The notes under the pieces were generated by a model. The model was not told the DNA's origin, searched no databases, and was given only the letters and a program-made list of their open reading frames with translations. From Desulfobacterales bacterium (GTDB lineage: Bacteria > Desulfobacterota > Desulfobacteria > Desulfobacterales > JAUCGF01): a stretch of 5,638 bases of DNA. The stretch is taken from positions 1 through 5,638 of the forward strand of contig JAOZRC010000394.1 of NCBI GenBank assembly GCA_029940345.1. Reading direction: 5' to 3'. Shown one piece after another: positions 5,588-5,638 of the stretch; the stretch's first letter is position 1, and each line of letters opens with the position of its first letter. Made by a program: the position numbers and the translations under genes.

Positions 5588-5638
5588 GAACCTGTTTGAA
5601 AAGTCTTAAATCGGCTGCAAAAGTGTGAGAGCGGTTCT
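5588..5638 (-). mobile_element. 160-bp palindromic MITE, copy 3, inverted and cut by the window edge
   Basis: After TAA (5585-5587) comes GAACCTGTTTGAAAAGTC, then a sequence matching the reverse complement of the right arm of copies 1 and 2, including TTAAATCGGCTGCAAAAG and AGAGCGGTTC, with only a few differences. This copy therefore lies in the opposite orientation to the other two. It begins 24 bases after the nuclease stop codon. Its hairpin, if complete, could act in 3' end formation of that gene. Only about the first third is visible. Confidence 0.8.

Overview
The window is bacterial DNA. Two of the three intact genes have a clear Shine-Dalgarno sequence and the third (hisHF) a weaker one. 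The intergenic spaces carry small insertion-sequence-derived elements whose target duplications can be read directly. The organism cannot be named from this sequence. A HisH-HisF fusion of plant/fungal type, a deep-branching style beta-CASP nuclease, a DRB0094-type RNA ligase and abundant MITE-like repeats together suggest an uncultured or large-genome, repeat-rich lineage (Desulfobacterota, KSB1 or similar). That is only a guess.

Layout from left to right. Positions 1-149 hold no recognisable gene, only a GC-rich hairpin. Positions 150-1157 (+) encode an ATP-dependent RNA ligase of the DRB0094/Rnl5 type with all nucleotidyltransferase motifs intact. Positions 1158-2051 form a repeat graveyard. 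It holds a truncated copy of a 160-bp palindromic MITE (1195-1343), a short direct-repeat segment with a promoter-like sequence, and the broken 5' end of an AAA-ATPase gene on the minus strand (1883 down to 1476). A complete copy of the same MITE (1504-1663, 3-bp TTA duplication) splits that gene. A different 125-bp MITE (1900-2024, 8-bp duplication, IS66-like ends) sits just upstream of its ribosome binding site. Positions 2052-3641 (-) encode HisHF, a single-chain imidazole glycerol phosphate synthase. Positions 3642-3985 are a divergent intergenic region holding a 103-bp element with 26-bp near-perfect inverted repeats. Positions 3986-5563 (+) encode a zinc-dependent MBL/beta-CASP RNA nuclease. 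The window ends inside a third, inverted copy of the 160-bp MITE (from 5588).

How the genes relate: the RNA ligase and the beta-CASP nuclease both act on RNA, but they are separated by histidine biosynthesis and mobile debris, so no operon links them. HisHF runs in the same direction as the dead AAA-ATPase and may once have been followed closely by it (about 40 bp apart once the MITE is removed). The most informative reading is the stratigraphy at 1344-2032. Removing the 160-bp MITE and one TTA restores an uninterrupted ATPase reading frame across the junction, while a separate one-base loss in a G run has shifted the frame upstream. The window shows no convincing new defence or biosynthetic system. 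The best leads are the eukaryote-like HisHF, the lysine-rich insert in the nuclease, and the three families of short mobile or palindromic elements.
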